Assembly: GCA_900074725.1 (NCBI GenBank)
Contig: LT598455.1
Span: forward strand, 63,802 to 127,801
Reading direction: 5' to 3'
Source: Lachancea dasiensis
Taxonomy: Eukaryota > Ascomycota > Saccharomycetes > Saccharomycetales > Saccharomycetaceae
DNA length: 64,000 nt
The notes under the pieces are model-generated. The model was not told where the DNA came from, ran no database searches, and worked only from the letters and a program-made list of their open reading frames with translations. Below are positions 60,227-64,000 of this stretch, piece after piece (the first letter of the stretch is position 1; the number at the start of each line of letters is the position of its first letter). The position numbers were made by a program, and so were the translations under genes.

Positions 60227-62662
60227 ATGATGTACAAACTAGTAGTACTTCTGGTCGCGCAGATCTTCGCGATTCTGACATTTTCAGCAGGGTTTTTCCC
60301 TCAGAAGTCCGTTTCGAAGGGGGACGCTTGGTTTACCTATCGACCAGATATCCATGAGCAGATTGAACCACGATTTGGAAAGCTGATATTGGTTGTTGTT
60401 GATGCTTTAAGATCTGATTATCTATTTAACGCCGAAATGAGTCAGTTCAGCTTTGTACATGAGCTACTGAATAAGGGACATGCGTGGGGTTACACCACAT
60501 ACGCAAATCCCCCAACCGTAACGCTGCCGAGACTTAAGGGAATAACTACAGGATCCACGCCAAACTTTCTGGATGCAATTTTGAATGTTGCTGGGGACGA
60601 TTCATCTTCTAGCTTGAAAGATCAAGATTCGTGGTTGCGCCAATTTCACACTCATCACAAAAAGATCAACTTTTTTGGAGATGACACCTGGCTGAAACTC
60701 TTTCCCGAAGAGTACTTTGGTGAGATCGATGGAACCAATTCCTTCTTCGTGAGCGACTTTGAAGAGGTGGATCTGAACGTTACACGACATCTGCCACGCC
60801 AGTTGGCTTCACAAGCATCGTGGGATGTCCTGATCCTTCATTATTTGGGTCTCGACCATATTGGTCATAAAGGAGGCGCCTTTTCAAGTTTTATGCCGCC
60901 AAAACATCGTGAAATGGACTCGGTTATCCAGCAAATCTACGAGGCTGTTGATGAGGATACTCTTCTCTGTGTGATGGGTGATCATGGCATGAATGATATG
61001 GGGAATCATGGGGGATCATCTGCAGGAGAGACCGCTGCAGGGCTGGTATTGATATCAAAGATGCTCGGAAAATTCGAAAAACCTGCTCGGCAGAAAAATG
61101 TGGAACTTCCATTGAAAGTAAAGAGTGATGATTACAAATATTTGACGTCTATCAATCAAATCGATTTAGTTCCTACAATCGCAACGGTTTTCAATTTCCC
61201 CATTCCTAAGGACAGCATTGGTGTTGTTATTCCTGACATTTTACAACTATTCTCCCCACAAGAGGCTCGCGTCAAGCTGTTGGATAACTATTATCAGCTA
61301 ACTGGCTCCACCGACAAACGTAATGAAGCATATGAGAACATCTTTCCGGTGATAGAAGAGATGAGATCAATTCAAAACGACCTGGCCAAAGTAGCTACCG
61401 ATTACAATTACTATTTGTTGGGAGTTGGCCTACTGGTTCTTGTTGCCGTCACTTCGGTGGTACTCATTGAATGTGTGAAACACTCGACGTCTTATTTTGA
61501 ACTTTTACCTACTTTCGCAACCACTTTCTTGTTGAGTTTGAGTACCTTTGGAAGCAGTTTTGTCGAGGAAGAGCATCAATTATGGTGGTGGGGGTCTATA
61601 GCTCTCGCTGCGAGTTCATACATCAAGGTGCCACGCGAGATCCTTTGCCATGTACTTATCCTCTCAGGACTGAGGCTCATCCGTGGATGGAATAACAGTG
61701 GTCAAAAGTATGTTTACGAATATACCATGTCTGAGCTTTTAAAGTGCCATCATCAATGGCTGTGGGTTCTTAACACGATCACAATATTTTCGACACAATT
61801 AAGTGGCCAAAGCGAACACCTGGTCACCCAAATGACTGCATTATTTGTTTCTTCACTCAGTCTTGTCTACAAAGCTGCATGGAGCATCACGAATGGCGAA
61901 CCTGTGCCCTTTTGGCTTCAAAAAATATGTTTCCAAACGCTAGGTAGCGGAGGCGATGACCCTGTGGAACAGATAAAGCAAAACCTTGTGCCCACCGCTA
62001 GGCTGCTCTTTTTTGCTGTATTCGTTTTAATTTTAATTGAGATAGCCCGCCAAAGGATCAGTTCAAGAGGTGACAGCAGATTTTTTGCTCGAATCCATTC
62101 TTTGACTACGGCCATAATGATTTTGCAAACCTCGAGCACCAACATTCCACAGTATCTCATTTTCGGCTTCATAGCAGCTGCTATTGAAACTCTGTGGTCG
62201 AAATATTATGGGACAAGTATTTTCCTCCTAATGAACGTTGGCCTCGTACTGCAACATTTGACATTTTTCCAGTTCGGAAGCACAAACTCCATTGCAACAG
62301 TTGACCTGACTAATGCATACAACGGCGTCTCCGAAAACTACAACATTCACATCGTAGGGCTACTAATGTGCCTGGCCAACTTTGCACCGTCGATTTACTG
62401 GTCCCTGGCGTGCCTACGCGCCTTGTATGCAAAGAAGCGAGCATCATCCAAATGGGAGACTTTCGGCCGGTCCCGTTTGCCTGCGCTGTTATTCTACTGT
62501 ATTTTCGGGTGCTTCTTATTGGCGTCCTGCGTGATCCAGCGTTACCACTTGTTCATTTGGAGCGTGTTTAGTCCGAAATTGTGCTACTACGTTAGTTGGA
62601 ACTTGTTTATGAATGCCATAATTAGCTGGTCTTTTGAAAGCGTGCTAGTGGCATTATACTAA
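60227..62662 (+). CDS. LAS21: GPI ethanolamine-phosphate transferase 2 (Las21/Gpi7)
   Basis: This 811-residue ER membrane enzyme (830 in S. cerevisiae) adds ethanolamine phosphate to the second mannose of the GPI precursor. A signal-anchor helix (about residues 4-22) precedes a lumenal alkaline-phosphatase-like domain to about residue 380. Its metal and catalytic motifs are [28 protein letters not shown] with the nucleophilic Thr, LGLDHIGHK and [16 protein letters not shown]. The C-terminal half has about ten membrane helices, with EEEHQLWWW and [12 protein letters not shown]-type conserved loops. The first ATG is 60227 (another at 60230); the frame opens earlier only from a GTG. Confidence 0.96.
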   Translation: MMYKLVVLLVAQIFAILTFSAGFFPQKSVSKGDAWFTYRPDIHEQIEPRFGKLILVVVDALRSDYLFNAEMSQFSFVHELLNKGHAWGYTTYANPPTVTLPRLKGITTGSTPNFLDAILNVAGDDSSSSLKDQDSWLRQFHTHHKKINFFGDDTWLKLFPEEYFGEIDGTNSFFVSDFEEVDLNVTRHLPRQLASQASWDVLILHYLGLDHIGHKGGAFSSFMPPKHREMDSVIQQIYEAVDEDTLLCVMGDHGMNDMGNHGGSSAGETAAGLVLISKMLGKFEKPARQKNVELPLKVKSDDYKYLTSINQIDLVPTIATVFNFPIPKDSIGVVIPDILQLFSPQEARVKLLDNYYQLTGSTDKRNEAYENIFPVIEEMRSIQNDLAKVATDYNYYLLGVGLLVLVAVTSVVLIECVKHSTSYFELLPTFATTFLLSLSTFGSSFVEEEHQLWWWGSIALAASSYIKVPREILCHVLILSGLRLIRGWNNSGQKYVYEYTMSELLKCHHQWLWVLNTITIFSTQLSGQSEHLVTQMTALFVSSLSLVYKAAWSITNGEPVPFWLQKICFQTLGSGGDDPVEQIKQNLVPTARLLFFAVFVLILIEIARQRISSRGDSRFFARIHSLTTAIMILQTSSTNIPQYLIFGFIAAAIETLWSKYYGTSIFLLMNVGLVLQHLTFFQFGSTNSIATVDLTNAYNGVSENYNIHIVGLLMCLANFAPSIYWSLACLRALYAKKRASSKWETFGRSRLPALLFYCIFGCFLLASCVIQRYHLFIWSVFSPKLCYYVSWNLFMNAIISWSFESVLVALY

Positions 62663-62834
62663 AGACTTGTCGAATGTCAGACTACTTTTTATGATTATAC
62701 TGACACTCTTGCTTGGTCAAGTGTGTCTTAAACGGGATATTGATGTTCTATTTGATAAAAACAATTTTCTAGTAGTGAAAAATCAAACTCAAACAAAGTC
62801 GAACAACAAATTTAACGCATCTCTAAAGGCCGCC

Positions 62835-63155
62835 ATGTCGGGTCATTTTGCTCGCTTAGTGTCTAGAAGATCTCTGACAACATCTCGAATCTTGTTGCAA
62901 CAGGTAAAACCAACTTCCCAGCCTGTTGTTTCCAGTTGTCCAGCTGGCACCCCATTGAACTTGCAAATTAAAAAATCTGGCAAGGAACCGGTAGCTCTCG
63001 AAGACCACGAGTATCCAGAATGGCTATGGAGTGTCCTGGACTCTAAAGCACAGCTCCAGAAACTAGAACAAGACCCTTTGAAACTTCGCAGAAAACAACT
63101 ACGGTCTGCTAATCGCGACAAGATTAAGCAGAACAATTTCTTATCAGAAATATGA
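62835..63155 (+). CDS. MRPL37: mitochondrial large-subunit ribosomal protein mL54
   Basis: This 106-residue protein (105 in S. cerevisiae) is Mrpl37/mL54. A basic presequence ([17 protein letters not shown]) is followed by the conserved [31 protein letters not shown] and [21 protein letters not shown]. The frame is open upstream to the end of LAS21 and has an earlier ATG at 62691. The start at 62835 is preferred because it gives the family length and a proper targeting sequence. It follows LAS21 closely on the same strand. Confidence 0.93.
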   Translation: MSGHFARLVSRRSLTTSRILLQQVKPTSQPVVSSCPAGTPLNLQIKKSGKEPVALEDHEYPEWLWSVLDSKAQLQKLEQDPLKLRRKQLRSANRDKIKQNNFLSEI

Positions 63156-63409
63156 ATTGGGAGGTAAGTTTTCTAACGCCCAATTCACCATGTACATATA
63201 ATATAGCATTATCAATAACAATTTGCAACTACGTTAACCGGTGAGGCATTGGTACTGTGAACTTTGTAGGTTTCGCCGGACAGTTCTTCCTCCATCATAC
63301 AAAACGTAGAAAATTTTGTCACCTTTTACTACCACGTAACCTCAGGCCATATATACATAACGCTCTAAGTCGAGCAGTTCAAGAATACCTTCCATTGAGG
63401 CTAAATAAG

Positions 63410-64000
63410 ATGCTTCCCGAACGGCATCCCATCTTCAAAGTAAATTCTATCCAAACCAGCAGCTCAAAACGGTTTGTATGCCACTCAGAACCACATTTAG
63501 AGACTGTGGTGGTAGAGGGGGGCACCATCAAGCGGTGTCTGCCGCACGAGGCAGAATACCGTTTTACAGAATTCAGCCCTCTAAATAATTACTCTCAGGT
63601 GGTCTTAAATTCCTCAGGTACCCTTTTGTGCCTGCACAACGATGCTGAATTGCAGATCCTGGCATTGAAGCAAGATTCCGATGATTGCAAACCAGATGAA
63701 TATAGAATTCCAGTTCCTAACGGTATTAAACAAGTTCTGTGGCATCCCAGAGCGCGTTTGGACTCGTGTGTCGTGGTTCTGACACAAAACGATGAAATTT
63801 GCACTTTCGAGCTTTTGGCCGAAGATTATAGCCAGCCAACAGCTGTCTTGAACAAACAGTCCTCTAACCGCAGGAACGATCTAGCCATAAGTGACGTTGC
63901 TGCTCTCTGTTTCAGCAGTGATGGCTTGACTCTTTACCTGCTGAACACCAGTGAAGGTGGTGATCTGTATGCGTTTTATCCATTTTTACCCTCCGATGCT
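63410..64000 (+). CDS. NUP82: nucleoporin Nup82, 5' part (runs off the window)
   Basis: The reading frame from the ATG at 63410 is open for 197 codons to the window edge. The product resembles the N-terminal beta-propeller of Nup82, the cytoplasmic-side nucleoporin that anchors Nup159 and Nsp1 for mRNA export. The best matching stretch is SSDGLTLYLLNTSEGGDL followed by FYPFLPS, close to the S. cerevisiae protein. VLWHPRARLDSCVVVL also aligns with VLFHPKSYRDSCIVVL. The order LAS21-NUP82 fits YJL062W-YJL061W, with MRPL37 (YBR268W) merged between them. The 3' portion is outside the window. Confidence 0.93.
   Translation, partial: MLPERHPIFKVNSIQTSSSKRFVCHSEPHLETVVVEGGTIKRCLPHEAEYRFTEFSPLNNYSQVVLNSSGTLLCLHNDAELQILALKQDSDDCKPDEYRIPVPNGIKQVLWHPRARLDSCVVVLTQNDEICTFELLAEDYSQPTAVLNKQSSNRRNDLAISDVAALCFSSDGLTLYLLNTSEGGDLYAFYPFLPSDA

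Overview
The window is nuclear DNA of a budding yeast (Saccharomycetaceae) that branched off before the whole-genome duplication; a Lachancea-like species fits best. Genes are mostly intronless and closely packed. Orthologues that in S. cerevisiae are split between chromosomes II (YBR257-YBR283) and X (YJL046-YJL069) are interleaved here, as expected for an unduplicated ancestor. Loci that became pairs in S. cerevisiae (DPB3/DLS1, IOC3/ESC8, REI1/REH1) are single. Names rest on my recognition of the proteins from memory and on gene order; no search was run.

Layout. (1) 0.8-16 kb follows S. cerevisiae chromosome XIV: RFC3, PCL1, snR40, CAF40, SEC21, CUS2. A siderophore transporter gene with two Aft1-type sites sits between RFC3 and PCL1, and an unrecognised Ala/Glu/Lys-rich small protein lies between snR40 and CAF40. 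About 4-9 kb is GC-rich and rich in simple repeats. (2) 16-17 kb holds tRNA-Gly(UCC) and elongator tRNA-Met(CAU). (3) 17-24.6 kb: an IOC3/ESC8-type chromatin protein, a bacterial-type PI-PLC that S. cerevisiae lacks, a PTR3-like amino-acid sensor component and AIM22. (4) 24.7-35 kb: POP4, SHG1, a cullin (RTT101-like), RGD1, the C/D snoRNA snR60, TAE1, an unrecognised small ORF and MIC12. (5) 35-64 kb: SSH1 (with an intron), MRPL27, UTP18, DUG2, SAF1, an S-formylglutathione hydrolase, PAF1, MPM1, DPB3, PPS1, a cysteine synthase, MRPL8, COA3, TSC10, REI1, LAS21, MRPL37 and the start of NUP82.

Functional threads. Ribosome synthesis and modification recurs: snR40 and snR60 guide rRNA methylation, UTP18 and REI1 act in subunit assembly, POP4 in RNase P/MRP, TAE1 methylates ribosomal proteins, and three mitochondrial ribosomal proteins are present. 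UTP18 and REI1 carry tandem PAC plus RRPE promoter motifs. PCL1 keeps a cluster of SBF-type sites. Sulfur metabolism is represented by DUG2, the formylglutathione hydrolase and a cysteine synthase with a Cbf1-type site.

The clearest unannotated-type discoveries are the two C/D snoRNAs, supported by boxes, terminal stems and rRNA-complementary guides, and the 66-nt intron near the start of SSH1. I found no CRISPR array, centromere or convincing mobile element.
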